IMG/VR virus record: IMGVR_UViG_3300037492_000161
Span: 1 to 24,308 of that record
Direction: 5' to 3' (one strand)
DNA: 24,308 nucleotides
Origin: a virus
Shown: positions 14,300 to 22,121 of the stretch, in pieces
How positions within the stretch are numbered: position 1 is the first letter of the stretch
Layout: every line of letters starts with the position of its first letter
Position numbers and translations under genes: made by a program
Notes under the pieces: model-generated
Database searches by the model: none
What the model was told of the DNA's origin: nothing
The model's input: the letters and a program-made list of their open reading frames with translations, nothing else

Positions 14300-14497
14300 T
14301 TAGGCGGCGTCCCATTCCATGTCAGCAGACAGCCGCTCCTCAGCCAGCACATCGCGCAGTCCCGTTGCCCAATGGCGGGCTAGGCTTGTGCCATTGTGCG
14401 GGTTAACGGTTGGTATTTTCTCCCCCAATTCCCATGAATTTCGGCCCTGATAATATGCGGCAACTTCTATTTTTTGTTGGGCGGTAAGGTCGGCCAT
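14300..14497 (-). CDS. Small Rmf/CrpP-like protein
   Basis: This is a 65-aa protein from the ATG at 14497-14495, with AGGAGA about 9 bases upstream on its strand. The layout, an N-terminal helix with AAYYQGRNSW, a G..IP..NP..NGT.LARHWATGL segment and a charged acidic tail, resembles the Rmf/CrpP fold. That family comprises small proteins with G, NP and W..G signatures, including ribosome modulation factor and phage/plasmid CrpP. The match is by pattern and is tentative. If right, it could bind ribosomes or another host target. Flanked on both sides by UUCG hairpins, it behaves like an exchangeable cassette. Confidence 0.6.
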   Translation of the reverse strand: MADLTAQQKIEVAAYYQGRNSWELGEKIPTVNPHNGTSLARHWATGLRDVLAEERLSADMEWDAA

Positions 14498-14526
14498 GTT
14501 CGTGTCTCCTGTGTGCGGGAGGGTGG

Positions 14527-14546
14527 TGGGGGGCCGAAGCCCCCCA
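14527..14546 (-). other. Intercistronic cUUCGg hairpin, copy B
   Basis: In the minus-strand RNA an 8-bp perfect stem (UGGGGGGC with GCCCCCCA) closes a UUCG loop with a C-G closing pair. It lies 6 bases after the stop of the 49-aa gene. It shares flanking sequence with copy A, including CCGAAGCCCCCCAGGT on the plus strand, so the two are repeats. Confidence 0.75.
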
Positions 14547-14551
14547 GGTAG

Positions 14552-14701
14552 TTAAACGTCAAAGCCGTTTGCTTTAAGAAATTCGAAATCTTCGGCGGTC
14601 GCGAGGCAGACCGCCATTGCGTGGCGATAAAGGTAGCGGGCGAGTTTGGCGTGGTTGGCGGCGGTTGGTGCGGCGCGGTAGGCGTTGAGTAGGGTGGCCA
14701 T
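14552..14701 (-). CDS. Very small hypothetical protein, first of the minus-strand cluster
   Basis: This is a 49-aa protein from the ATG at 14701-14699, with AAGGAAA about 8 bases upstream on its strand; longer in-frame starts lack a ribosome site. It is helical (LLNAYRAAPTAANHAKLARYL, then AEDFEFLKANGFDV). No family is recognised. The strong ribosome site, a stop placed just before a UUCG hairpin and the same leader style as its neighbours support it. It probably begins the minus-strand transcript. Confidence 0.6.
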   Translation of the reverse strand: MATLLNAYRAAPTAANHAKLARYLYRHAMAVCLATAEDFEFLKANGFDV

Positions 14702-14726
14702 GTCCGTGTTTCCTTGTGTTTCTCTA

Positions 14727-14751
14727 CGCCCACAATATGCGCTTGTGGGCG
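14727..14751. promoter_or_regulatory. Inverted repeat in the divergent intergenic region
   Basis: CGCCCACAA (14727-14735) and TTGTGGGCG (14743-14751) are perfect inverted arms around TATGCGC. The repeat lies 26 bases upstream of the first minus-strand gene and could be an operator. The 197-base gap 14702-14898 also holds TGCGCTTGTG at 14738 and 14816, with TGCGTTTGTG at 14860, and an imperfect dyad at 14784-14811. No strong promoter is evident on either strand, and no gene is seen. Confidence 0.5.
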
Positions 14752-14898
14752 CGGTCACGCAAGCGCAGTTTGCTGTATGGTTTGCATGTCGGGGATGCTC
14801 CCGGCGCATGCGGTTTGCGCTTGTGAGGGGGGCTTTGCTGTTGGGCTTTGCGTTGCGGTTGCGTTTGTGCTAGGCGTCGCGTGTTATTAGGAGGCTGT

Positions 14899-15381
14899 AT
14901 GACAAAAAAGAAGCCGCCGGAGTTGCTGCTAGCGCTTGGGCGTAAATCAACCTACAGCGCTGATATCGCTGACCGAATCTGTATCATGCTCGCTGATGGG
15001 CGTACTATTACGTCTATCTGTTCGGATTCGGATATGCCTAGTATCGATGGTGTTTACGGATGGCTGCAGAAACAACCCGCCTTCGCGGAAGCCTACGCGC
15101 GCGCTCGCGAAGCTCAACAAGATACTTTCGCCGGGCAAATTATTGATATTGCTGATAATGATGACGACCCACAACGCGCACGCAATCGTATCGATGCTCG
15201 CAAATGGCATGCTGCTAAGGCTGCACCGCGCAAGTATGGTGATAGAGTAGTGCAAGAGATAACAGGTGCTGATGGTGGTCCGATTGCGATAGCAACACTA
15301 CAAGTGCAAATGCGTGGTCTAAACGATGAAGAACTGCTAATTATGCAGCAGTTGTTACTTAAAGGTAAGACTGCGCCGTGA
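14899..15381 (+). CDS. terS: Terminase small subunit
   Basis: This is 160 aa from the ATG at 14899, with AGGAGG five bases upstream; a frame extension to 14848 lacks a ribosome site. The N-terminal region (STYSADIADRICIMLADGRTI in part, then DMPSIDGVYGWLQKQPAFAEAYARAREAQ) has the HTH-plus-helix layout of small terminases, with YGWL in the recognition part. A middle RIDARKWHAAKAAPRKYGD segment is characteristic of the family. It recognises the packaging site on phage DNA and loads the large subunit. It overlaps terL by GTGA. Its codons use many A/T third positions compared with the replication genes, by eye. Confidence 0.92.
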   Translation: MTKKKPPELLLALGRKSTYSADIADRICIMLADGRTITSICSDSDMPSIDGVYGWLQKQPAFAEAYARAREAQQDTFAGQIIDIADNDDDPQRARNRIDARKWHAAKAAPRKYGDRVVQEITGADGGPIAIATLQVQMRGLNDEELLIMQQLLLKGKTAP

Positions 15382-16946
15382 ACGCGGCGTTCGACCCGCA
15401 TGTGATGATGACAGTTGTCGAAGCCGAGATGTCACGTCGTGTTGCATCGGCGTCGCTCTATGAGTTTGTTAAGCAGGCGTGGCATGTAGTAGAGCCCGGC
15501 GTGCCGTTTGTGCCCAGTTGGCACATCGAAGTGATATGCGAACACCTTGAAGCTGTTAGCGCTGGTGATATACGTCGGCTGTTGATTAACATTCCACCGC
15601 GACATAGCAAGTCACTGATTGTGAGTGTTATGTGGCCGATGTGGGAATGGCTGAGTGCGCCGCATCACAAATACTTGTGTGCGTCTTACTCTAGTGTGCT
15701 GAGCATACGCGACAATTTATCAGCGCGACGGCTGGTGCAATCACCCTGGTATCGGGATCGATGGGGGCACATGTTAACGCTGGCGGGCGATCAGAATGCT
15801 AAGCAGCGATTCGAGAATGATAAGACGGGTTATCGCATAGCAACATCGGTCGGCGGCACTGCTACTGGTGAGGGTGGTTCGCGATTAATTCTTGATGATC
15901 CGCACTCAGCGCGCGATGCTCAAAGCGATACTATAAGAGAGTCAACAATTGACTGGATTAATATGGTATGGGCAACGCGGCTTAATGACCCAAAGCTAGA
16001 CGCCATGGTAACAGTGATGCAACGCCTGCACGAACGCGATGCTAGTGGTATTATACTAGAGCAAGGCGGTTGGGAACATGTGTGTATTCCAGCCGAGTAT
16101 GACGGCCGACAGCGTAAGACAACGCTAGGCCCGTATGATCCGCGCACTACCAAGGGCGAGTTAATTTGTCCCGAGCGGTTCGGCGATGCTGAGATTACCA
16201 GCCTCAAACAGAGCCTGGGTGTCTATGGCACTGCTGGGCAATTGCAGCAGGACCCTGCACCAGCCGAGGGTGGCATTCTCGACGTCAGCAAGTTTCAGCA
16301 CTGGCCATGCGACAAGGCGCTGCCACCATTTGAATACATACTACAGTCGTATGATTGCGCGTTTAGCGAGAGCGCTGCGAATGATCCGACAGCGTGTACT
16401 GTTTGGGCGGTGTTTACGCTTAAGGGCGAACGCAATGTCATGCTGATTGATGCATGGGACGAACACTTAAGTTACCCCGAATTGCGCACTCGCGCGATCA
16501 AGGATTGGCAGACAGAGTATGGTGGTATGAGCAAGGACTCGCCGTATGGTCGCGCCAGGCGCCCGGATCGTGTGCTGGTTGAAGCCAAGGCTAGTGGTCA
16601 AAGCCTACTGCAAGATTTCAGACTGGCACGCATACCGGCCGTTGGCTACAACCCTGGTAATGCCAGTAAGACCAGTAGGGCGCACCAGTCTGCGCCAACG
16701 TTGGAGTTGGGGCTACTATGGGTGCCGGAGTCGAGGAAGAACCCGGGCCATCCGGTGAGTTGGGCTGGTGCTTTCATCAAGCAGTTGGCGAAGTTTCCGG
16801 TAGCTGAACATGACGACTATGTTGATACGTTCACGCAAGCGGTGATATATTTGAAGAATGATGGGTGGTTTGAGCTGCCGAAAGCTAAGGACCCGGATGA
16901 GCCTAGGCCGGTAAGGCACGAAAGGGTAAACCCGTATGCCGCGTGA
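15378..16946 (+). CDS. terL: Terminase large subunit
   Basis: This is 522 aa from the GTG at 15378, overlapping terS by GTGA. The N-terminal ATPase has a Walker A-type loop IPPRHSKS (72-79), the adenine-region motif CASYSSVLS, and Walker B SRLILDDPH with D173-D174. A coupling region follows with MQRLHERDASG. The C-terminal RNase H-like nuclease has D326 in SYDCAFSES, a central LVEAKASGQSLL and the late acidic pair in EHDDYVDTFTQA. The protein drives DNA into the procapsid and cuts it. The length is usual for the family. Confidence 0.96.
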   Translation: MNAAFDPHVMMTVVEAEMSRRVASASLYEFVKQAWHVVEPGVPFVPSWHIEVICEHLEAVSAGDIRRLLINIPPRHSKSLIVSVMWPMWEWLSAPHHKYLCASYSSVLSIRDNLSARRLVQSPWYRDRWGHMLTLAGDQNAKQRFENDKTGYRIATSVGGTATGEGGSRLILDDPHSARDAQSDTIRESTIDWINMVWATRLNDPKLDAMVTVMQRLHERDASGIILEQGGWEHVCIPAEYDGRQRKTTLGPYDPRTTKGELICPERFGDAEITSLKQSLGVYGTAGQLQQDPAPAEGGILDVSKFQHWPCDKALPPFEYILQSYDCAFSESAANDPTACTVWAVFTLKGERNVMLIDAWDEHLSYPELRTRAIKDWQTEYGGMSKDSPYGRARRPDRVLVEAKASGQSLLQDFRLARIPAVGYNPGNASKTSRAHQSAPTLELGLLWVPESRKNPGHPVSWAGAFIKQLAKFPVAEHDDYVDTFTQAVIYLKNDGWFELPKAKDPDEPRPVRHERVNPYAA

Positions 16947-17124
16947 TAAGTCTGACTCCAAGGTTAACGCTGCGGGTGTTTACACCAAGCCGGGCATGCG
17001 CAAGAGGTTGTTTGAGTCAGTTAAGGCGTCAGCGGTGCAGGGCACTGGTGCAGGCGATTGGAGTGCGCGCAAGGCGCAATTGCTTGCCAAGAAATATAAG
17101 GAGAAGGGTGGTGGTTACAAATGA
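16936..17124 (+). CDS. Small basic protein, DUF5872-like
   Basis: This is 62 aa from the ATG at 16936, overlapping the end of terL by 11 bases. It is Lys-rich, with a conserved-looking C-terminus GDWSARKAQLLAKKYKEKGG, a signature of small phage proteins assigned to DUF5872. The function is unknown; a nucleic-acid or capsid-associated role is a guess from its charge. It overlaps the next gene by ATGA, making a coupled chain terL to 17357. Confidence 0.75.
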   Translation: MPRDKSDSKVNAAGVYTKPGMRKRLFESVKASAVQGTGAGDWSARKAQLLAKKYKEKGGGYK

Positions 17125-17357
17125 AAGCTCCGCAGAAGTCTCTGAAAGACTGGGGCGATCAAAAATGGCGCACTAAGTCTGGCAAGCCGTCGTCTGAGAC
17201 TGGCGAGCGTTATTTGCCGGAGAAGGCGATCAAAGCGTTATCATCGCAGGAGTATGCTGCTACGACAAAGGCTAAGCGGGCTGGCACGGCTAAGGGTAAG
17301 CAGTTTGTAGCTCAGCCTAAGGCGATTGCGGATAAGACTGCACGGTTTCGGAGGTAG
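17121..17357 (+). CDS. Small basic conserved phage protein
   Basis: This is 78 aa from the ATG at 17121 within an ATGA overlap. Key segments are SGKPSSETGERYLPEKAIKA and KAKRAGTAKGKQFVAQP, a pattern I associate with small proteins next to terminase or DUF5872 genes in aquatic phages. Highly basic, with no membrane segment. The function is unknown. Its stop lies one base before the next start, and the GGAGG that serves the next gene is inside its last codons. Confidence 0.75.
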   Translation: MKAPQKSLKDWGDQKWRTKSGKPSSETGERYLPEKAIKALSSQEYAATTKAKRAGTAKGKQFVAQPKAIADKTARFRR

Positions 17358-17358
17358 T

Positions 17359-17634
17359 ATGGCCAACCCGATCGACAAGGATAGCCTACAGCTTAACAAG
17401 CCCCGCCGCACGCCTGGGCATCCGACCAAGTCTCATGTCGTTAAGACCACGGTAGACGGCAAGCCTAAGATTATTCGCTTTGGGGAACAGGGTGCTAGCA
17501 CTGCTGGCGCACCCAAGGCTGGCGAGAGTGATAGGATGACGGCCAAGCGTGCTAGCTTTAAGTCTCGGCACGCTGCTAATATTGCCAAGGGTAAGAGTAG
17601 TGCGGCCTACTGGGCGGACAAGGTCAAATGGTAA
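17359..17634 (+). CDS. Small basic conserved phage protein
   Basis: This is 91 aa from the ATG at 17359, with GGAGG four bases upstream. The protein has a KIIRFGEQGAST segment and the C-terminus FKSRHAANIAKGKSSAAYWADKVKW (in part), a recurring ending in small phage proteins of unknown function. Rich in Lys, Arg and Ser. It overlaps the transglycosylase gene by 7 bases. With the two previous genes it forms a conserved triad of basic proteins, possibly virion components. Confidence 0.78.
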   Translation: MANPIDKDSLQLNKPRRTPGHPTKSHVVKTTVDGKPKIIRFGEQGASTAGAPKAGESDRMTAKRASFKSRHAANIAKGKSSAAYWADKVKW

Positions 17635-20600
17635 CAGGACGCGCGGGACTTCAATCGCTAATGCGCCCCGCAACGTATCAGTTGCGAGTTCGGGAGGATT
17701 CCCGACCGCAGCAGCCTACGGAGTTCATTCCGCGTGAGTTCATGTCTGCTTTGCGGGCGGCAGCACAGGCAGCGCCACAGGCGACGGTAGCACCACAGGC
17801 GACAGCACCACAGGCAGAGCCACAGGCGACGGTAGCACCACAGGCAGAGCCGCAGGCGACAGCGCAGCAAGATGCCGGAGGCACTCCATCGGCGACGAGC
17901 GCTAGGTATGATCCCAGCAATCCATACGTTGCGGAGGCTATGCGTCTAGAAGAAAAATACAATTTGCCGAAGGGTGTTTTTCTGGCTTTGGTTCAACAGG
18001 AAAGCAATTTCAAACCTGATGCAGTAAGCAAGGCTGGGGCTTATGGTCTTGCTCAATTGATGCCTGGCACGGCGGAGGGGCTGGGTGTAGACCCCCGCGA
18101 CTGGAAGCAAAACTTAGACGGCGGCGCGCGTTACTTGGCGCAGCAGTATAAGGCGTTTGGTGGCGATTTGTCGTTGGCTCTTGCGGGTTACAACGCTGGC
18201 CCTGGCGCGGTTCGCAAGGCTGGGAACGCTATTCCTAATTTTCCAGAAACGCAAAAATACGTGGCTGCTGTCATGCGCAATGCGGGTTATCCGATGTCGC
18301 CACCAAAACTAGCTGATGGTGGTTTGATTGATTTGGCGCGTAAGTATGCGGACGGCGGCTCGGTTGTGGGTTCGGCTCAGGTGTATGATCCGGCGGTTAT
18401 TGCGGCGATTGCGGCAAGCATTGTTGAGCCCCAGGGCTACGCTGAGGGTGGTCAGGCTGCGCCGACAAGCAGCGAGTGGGACCGTTACCTCCCTCGGGAC
18501 CTGCCTGATAGTGCTTACGGAGATTTGCAGCAAAACTTAAAATATCTTCCTTTGAACTACCCGTTTTTGCTTAACAAGGGGGCGATTAGGATTACGCAAC
18601 CGGGCAGCGGCGACGAAAACAACCCGCATGCGATTAATTCATCGGACCCAGAAAAATGGTCTTTGGTGTCGGCGTACAATGACCTGTATCCAAATTCCCC
18701 CACGCGCGGTTGGGCGAGTAAGCCGGAAAGCTACGAGTCAGCAATTAAAATTTTGAACAATCCCGGCGGTCTGTACGACGGCAAATACCGTCAGATTTTG
18801 CAGTCTGCCCGCGATCTGGGCCTGCGCCCGGATGAAGTGTTTATGCCAGAGAAGAAGACCCGTGGTCGGGGCTACGCTGACGGTGGCACTGCAACCGGCG
18901 TTAGCAGTGATGATGCGACACCGCCGGATTACAGCGGTCAATACAACACAGCCCTATCCGAAAAACTTGAAACGGAATTCCAGTCGCTAATTAAGCAAAT
19001 AGGGCGCCAGCGCGACTTGGCAGATTACGACATGCGCGGTGCGTTTGCTGCCGGTCAGCTTAAGCCAGATGGGCGCGGCCATCTTACAAGCCAATTCAAA
19101 AAACCAAACCATCCGACGTTTTCGCAGGATAGTATCTGGAACGGTTCTGATGGTTACACGGGCGGCCATTGGCGGCAGGACGCAAAGCAGTCGTGGTCGT
19201 TTACGCCTAGTGCTACGAATCTTAACATGCACGGTATTGGCGGCTTGCGCGACTACTGGGATAAGCAGGAAGCCCCCGCAGGAAACGTGCTGAACATGGG
19301 GCGCATTCCTTTTGCTGCGGGCGGTTACGTCCAGGGCTATGCTGAGGGTGGCGTTACAACCGGCGTTAGCAGTGATGAGACTGCGCCTGTGCCGGAGCAA
19401 GTGCAGGCGCCCCGGACCTTTGCGGACCTTGTTGGGCGTTACGGTGTGGGCGATGCGATGCAGGTAGCGGCACCGTTGGACGACCAGTCTCTGGGCGCCG
19501 GCGTGCTACGAAAAATAAGCAATTACGTGCGCCCAATTGGCCAAGGCTTTCTTGAGATTCTGCCAACTGTTAAGAATTACGCCGCTGGCGTTGCAGCCGA
19601 TCCAAATCCGTTCACTCGCTTAGGGTCCGACATTAGCACGCTTGGCTCGGCGGTCTGGGAGGGTGTTAAAAATGACCCGCTTGGAACGGTCCTAGACATC
19701 CTGCCGGTTGTAGGCGAGGTCCGTTCGGCTATGGACGCCGATGAATTTCGGAACAAGGCGGTGGAGGCTGAGAGAGCTGGCGACGAAAAGCAGGCTGCCA
19801 TGTTCCGTCAGCTTTCGGCTGTGGGAATGGCTGGCGCCGTTCCGCTTGTTGGCATGGCTGCGCGCGCTGCTAATCGCGGTGTGAAATTGGGCGTTGAGGG
19901 TGCTGAGGTTGCTGCTCGCGCTGGTGCTAGGGGTGTTGAGCAAGCAGTTGAAACTGCCGCACGTGAGGGGGCTGCAAAATCGGTTGAGGCGGCAAAGTTT
20001 GCCGGCAAAGCTGGATCAACGCCGAAGGAAATGGCGGCGCTGCTTGACGATGTGCGCGGCACCCAGATCGGGAAGATGGCCGATCGTTACAATAGTCTTC
20101 CTGGTGAGGAAGCCACGCAGCTTTTATACCAAGACCTTAAGGGGCTGGCGGTTGAGGGCAATGTTGGCAAGGAGTGGTACGAGCGTTCAAGCGACCGCAT
20201 TTTGGAGTTTGTGGGGGGCAATAAAGATCAGGCTGACAAATTTGCGCAATTGATTGCGATCTACAGCCCGCAAACTTCCGTTGACGTGAACACGCAAAAC
20301 GCAATGAAATCATACAACCGCGCCATCGTCGGTGAGCAAATTTGGAACGGCACAATTATTAACCCCGAGATCACGTTCAAAACCATTGCGGCGGCTAATA
20401 GATACATGAAAGAGCTTGGTGGCTTAAAGGCTGGCGTCACCAAAGTTCCACTGGATGACAGCGGCAAGCGATTTTTGATCGCCAAGCACGACCAAATTGG
20501 CTCTTACGACAACATTTCTACGCTTGATCGCGATTTAAAAGCTCACCTTGTAATGAATGAGAACATCCCGTTTGAAGGGCGCAAGATCAACAACTTCTAT

Positions 20601-22121
20601 AACAATCTTATGGTGCAAATTGACCCCAGCCGTCTGCAGGGATCTACTCAAGATTTGTGGATGGCGCGGGCTTTTGGGTTTCTTGATGACGCGGTTGGTA
20701 GCGGCGCAAAATACGATTTCATGGAGCGGATGACGGCTGACTTGGCGAAAGAAATGAACTGGAAGCCTCACCAAATTCAAGCTGCAATCTGGGTCGCGAT
20801 GAAGACCCGTCAGGAAAGCGTAAAAGATTCTGTTCGCGCCGCCGCATTGGAACAAGGCATTGCCAAAAATGTGTCGGACCCGAAGTCGCCCAACAATATG
20901 GTCTTCCAAGTTATTGATGGAAATGAGGCTCAATATGCCAACATATTGCGTGAGGCTTCGCTCGGCGCTAACATTACCGAAGAAGCGATCGCGCTTGCGG
21001 CTCGGAACTTCTCTGACTTCCTTGATCAGAACCTCGCCTATGTGTCCTGGGAGACTGTGCCAAGCACCAAGATCGGGCATCTTGACGGCCTCGGAAACTT
21101 GCCGCCGCAAGCGCGCGCTGAGTATCACACTGAGATGTCAAAGGCTCTTCAAGACAGCCAAGGGCGCGATCTTCTTGCCCGCTACCTCAACATTCTCACG
21201 CCCGGTTCGGTCACATCTCCCGGCTATTGGGAGAATGCAAGCAACCCCGCGACACTCACGCAAGTGGGCGCCACACGCGTCAAAGGGGCAGGACAGCAGC
21301 CTACAATCGACAGCGCCTCACGGTCAGCGATGGAATTGTACTCCAACGCGCTTGGTCTCTTGTTGAAGCAGGACGGCGTTGGATTCCACCGTCCGTACTA
21401 CAACCCGCAAGTCACAAAAGCCAATGGGATGGAGTATCAGTTTGAGAAGGCCTTATCGCGCGACGACATCATCAACATTGGGAAGCTGCTGGACGAAAAA
21501 TTTGACGGCAGCGTCGCTCTAATCCCTGTTGGCGACAAGCAAGTTCGCATTCTCAGCTTTGGCGACGCCAAAGACCAACGAGGGTTCCATAAGGCAGTTG
21601 ACCAAGTCCTGCAGTCTGCTAGCATGGACAATGCAGCCGGGTTCCGTGTTTTCGGCAGCGATGGGGATTTGGTTTTCAACAACTGGAAGGAGAAACCAAA
21701 TGGTGAAGACTACGTTTCTCGGATTAGTTCCGCCGGACGACCCGATGTTCTTGAATACCTATCAGACTTTCTCGCCCCAAAGGTCCAAGCAGTTGATCGG
21801 AAATTCGCAAGCCAATACAACCTCAAAACAAATGAAAAACTCGAAAATTACCTCTCCGGCCTCGGCAAGAATTTTGAGCGCAAAGCCCAAGGAGGTGTAG
21901 TTCGTTTTGCCGAAGGCGGCTCTGTCCAAGGCTACGCTGATGGCGGCTCGGCGAGCGGATCGGCCAGCAACTCGCTAGCGGACCTTTATGAGAAGTATTA
22001 CGGGGATCCGACTACGCGCATTTCCTACGCCCAAGGCGGCTCTGTTGATAGCGCCCCAGTTTATGACCCTGCCGTAATTGCAGCGATTGCCGCCAGCATC
22101 ACCGAGGACAATTATGCCTGA
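17628..22121 (+). CDS. Giant virion protein with lytic transglycosylase domain
   Basis: This is 1497 aa from the ATG at 17628, with AAGG upstream. After a Pro/Ala/Gln tandem stretch (about 40-85, APQAT/EPQAT units) comes an SLT-type transglycosylase (about 103-205): catalytic E125 in QQESNF, then AYGLAQLMPGTAEG and ALAGYNAGPGAV. It would cleave peptidoglycan during DNA entry. Nine [L/Y/F]A-x-GG motifs are spread through the rest, and YDPAVIAAIAASI occurs at 253-265 and again at 1479-1491, six residues from the end. The middle has a hydrophobic, Ala-rich region (about 725-790). The C-terminal third contains WYERSSDRILEF..., IAIYSPQTSVDVN and DLWMARAFGF, a conserved segment of large phage and polyvalent proteins of uncertain function. 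The whole resembles a multi-domain ejection protein. Confidence 0.9.
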   Translation: MVTGRAGLQSLMRPATYQLRVREDSRPQQPTEFIPREFMSALRAAAQAAPQATVAPQATAPQAEPQATVAPQAEPQATAQQDAGGTPSATSARYDPSNPYVAEAMRLEEKYNLPKGVFLALVQQESNFKPDAVSKAGAYGLAQLMPGTAEGLGVDPRDWKQNLDGGARYLAQQYKAFGGDLSLALAGYNAGPGAVRKAGNAIPNFPETQKYVAAVMRNAGYPMSPPKLADGGLIDLARKYADGGSVVGSAQVYDPAVIAAIAASIVEPQGYAEGGQAAPTSSEWDRYLPRDLPDSAYGDLQQNLKYLPLNYPFLLNKGAIRITQPGSGDENNPHAINSSDPEKWSLVSAYNDLYPNSPTRGWASKPESYESAIKILNNPGGLYDGKYRQILQSARDLGLRPDEVFMPEKKTRGRGYADGGTATGVSSDDATPPDYSGQYNTALSEKLETEFQSLIKQIGRQRDLADYDMRGAFAAGQLKPDGRGHLTSQFKKPNHPTFSQDSIWNGSDGYTGGHWRQDAKQSWSFTPSATNLNMHGIGGLRDYWDKQEAPAGNVLNMGRIPFAAGGYVQGYAEGGVTTGVSSDETAPVPEQVQAPRTFADLVGRYGVGDAMQVAAPLDDQSLGAGVLRKISNYVRPIGQGFLEILPTVKNYAAGVAADPNPFTRLGSDISTLGSAVWEGVKNDPLGTVLDILPVVGEVRSAMDADEFRNKAVEAERAGDEKQAAMFRQLSAVGMAGAVPLVGMAARAANRGVKLGVEGAEVAARAGARGVEQAVETAAREGAAKSVEAAKFAGKAGSTPKEMAALLDDVRGTQIGKMADRYNSLPGEEATQLLYQDLKGLAVEGNVGKEWYERSSDRILEFVGGNKDQADKFAQLIAIYSPQTSVDVNTQNAMKSYNRAIVGEQIWNGTIINPEITFKTIAAANRYMKELGGLKAGVTKVPLDDSGKRFLIAKHDQIGSYDNISTLDRDLKAHLVMNENIPFEGRKINNFYNNLMVQIDPSRLQGSTQDLWMARAFGFLDDAVGSGAKYDFMERMTADLAKEMNWKPHQIQAAIWVAMKTRQESVKDSVRAAALEQGIAKNVSDPKSPNNMVFQVIDGNEAQYANILREASLGANITEEAIALAARNFSDFLDQNLAYVSWETVPSTKIGHLDGLGNLPPQARAEYHTEMSKALQDSQGRDLLARYLNILTPGSVTSPGYWENASNPATLTQVGATRVKGAGQQPTIDSASRSAMELYSNALGLLLKQDGVGFHRPYYNPQVTKANGMEYQFEKALSRDDIINIGKLLDEKFDGSVALIPVGDKQVRILSFGDAKDQRGFHKAVDQVLQSASMDNAAGFRVFGSDGDLVFNNWKEKPNGEDYVSRISSAGRPDVLEYLSDFLAPKVQAVDRKFASQYNLKTNEKLENYLSGLGKNFERKAQGGVVRFAEGGSVQGYADGGSASGSASNSLADLYEKYYGDPTTRISYAQGGSVDSAPVYDPAVIAAIAASITEDNYA

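Noticed and set aside
13528-14352. 274-residue minus-strand frame through the pentapeptide region
   Set aside because: Only the last 76 codons form a real HTH gene with its own ribosome site; upstream is the pentapeptide DNA in the wrong phase.
13757-14383. Long plus-strand open frame rich in Arg and Gly opposite the pentapeptide gene
   Set aside because: It is a by-product of 15-bp repeats on the minus strand; composition is extreme and there is no ribosome site or family match.
17750-17870. Tandem CCACAGGC-rich repeats as an iteron array
   Set aside because: They are in frame and encode a Pro-Gln-Ala-Thr linker at the start of the transglycosylase protein.
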